From: Actinomycetota bacterium
GTDB lineage: Bacteria > Actinomycetota > Thermoleophilia > Solirubrobacterales > Solirubrobacteraceae
Length of the DNA: 5,865 nucleotides
Reading direction: 5' to 3'
Assembly: GCA_005888335.1 (NCBI GenBank)
Contig: VAWY01000221.1
Location: 1-5,865, forward strand
The notes under the pieces were generated by a model. It was given only the letters and a program-made list of their open reading frames with translations, searched no databases and had not been told where the DNA came from. The translations under genes were made by a program, and so were the position numbers. Positions 5,520 through 5,865 of the stretch are shown here, one piece after another. Within the stretch, counting starts at the first letter, position 1; each line of letters starts with the position of its first letter.

Positions 5520-5865
5520 ATGACCGAAGATTGGACCAACGCGGGGCGACACGAGCACAGTGGCTCGCACCAGCCGGCAATGAGCCGGCGAACTTTTTTG
5601 GCAGCGACAGCGGCGGGCAGCGCAGCGCTCTTGCCTGGCGGCCTGAGTTTGCTGTTCAGAGCGGCGCCAGCGGTCGCCGGAACCGATTTTCAATTCGTTG
5701 AGAAGACGATTCCACAGTTGCAGGCAGCAATGGCCGCAGGCCAAATCACCGCGCGCGAACTTGTCCTCGGTTATCTAGACCGCGTGCAACAGCTCAATCC
5801 CACGCTGCATGCGGTCATTGAAACCAATCCGAACGCCGCTTCGATCGCGGCCGGTCTCGATAACG
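5520..5865 (+). CDS. Amidase-signature family enzyme with Tat signal, N-terminal part (runs off window)
   Basis: ATG 5520 is preceded by GGGAGGGGG (5507-5515) at good spacing and opens a frame that continues past the window end (115 codons seen). Residues 21-27 are MSRRTFL, a twin-arginine motif (R23, R24), followed by a hydrophobic Ala/Gly/Leu segment (28-48) and a likely cleavage after AVA (51-53). The mature start EKTIPQLQAAMAAGQITARE and the later LHAVIETNPNA match the first helices of amidase-signature enzymes (GatA-like hydrolases). The Ser-cisSer-Lys triad and Gly/Ser-rich signature lie beyond the window. A second in-frame ATG at 5580 sits directly at the Tat motif but lacks a ribosome-binding site. 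Function is hydrolysis of an amide outside the cytoplasmic membrane, substrate unknown. GC is about 61% and third-position GC about 65%, clearly lower than the genes to the left. Confidence 0.87.
   Translation, partial: MTEDWTNAGRHEHSGSHQPAMSRRTFLAATAAGSAALLPGGLSLLFRAAPAVAGTDFQFVEKTIPQLQAAMAAGQITARELVLGYLDRVQQLNPTLHAVIETNPNAASIAAGLDN

Noticed and set aside
5142..5865. Possible GntR-amidase fusion, since the same frame is open from the remnant through the amidase
   Set aside because: The amidase has its own promoter, a strong ribosome-binding site and an N-terminal Tat signal that must be at the protein start; the intervening frame is Arg/Gly/Pro-rich without domain features and stays open because of GC bias.

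Overview
The window reads as high-GC chromosomal DNA. Spot counts by hand give roughly 72-80% GC in single rows of the genes around 3.6-4.4 kb, with about 92% GC at third codon positions in the first 50 codons of the 3952 gene. Genes are tightly packed with 1-5 nt overlaps or gaps, purine-rich ribosome-binding sites and GTG/TTG starts. This suits an actinobacterium-like soil or sediment organism. The lineage is an inference from composition and gene style only, not from a marker gene.

Left part (1-2010, + strand): the last codons of a possible upstream gene run into a 12-helix MFS efflux-type transporter (50-1237), which is followed 5 nt later by a short-chain dehydrogenase/reductase (SDR, 1243-2010). 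The SDR ribosome-binding site contains the transporter's stop codon, so the two are almost certainly one transcription and translation unit.

Middle (2043-5139): an RraA-family protein (minus strand, 2043-2558 or longer) is divergent from a two-gene operon on the plus strand. That operon encodes an ABC-type solute-binding protein without a signal peptide (2801-3955) and a mandelate racemase-type enolase-superfamily enzyme (3952-5139, GTGA overlap). The divergent region holds a good plus-strand promoter (TTGACG-17-TAGACT, 2679-2707). A LacI-family-style palindrome, GCAAACGTTTGC, sits just after its predicted start point. The RraA reading frame continues upstream with convincing family sequence but is cut by an in-frame TAG at 2634-2636, so its N-terminus is either mutated or mis-sequenced. 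Acid-sugar dehydratase-like enolase, RraA-type aldolase-like protein, SDR, sugar-binding protein and LacI-type operator together suggest uptake or sensing and breakdown of a sugar acid or related hydroxyacid. The substrate cannot be read from the sequence.

Right part (5140-5865): directly after the enolase stop codon lies a 37-codon remnant of a GntR-family winged-helix DNA-binding domain without its N-terminus or effector domain. About 130 nt with nothing recognisable follow. Next comes a promoter (TTGCAA-17-TACGTT) whose -10 box is overlapped by a perfect 16-bp palindrome, and then the start of a Tat-exported amidase-signature enzyme that runs off the window end. The amidase part is visibly less GC-rich (about 61%, third positions about 65%), suggesting a different history from the catabolic genes to its left.

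I found no tRNA, rRNA, CRISPR array, insertion sequence or complete novel defence-like system. The most interesting points are the regulatory architecture of the two promoters, the interrupted RraA gene, the GntR remnant, the orphan signal-less binding protein and two enzymes with altered catalytic positions.
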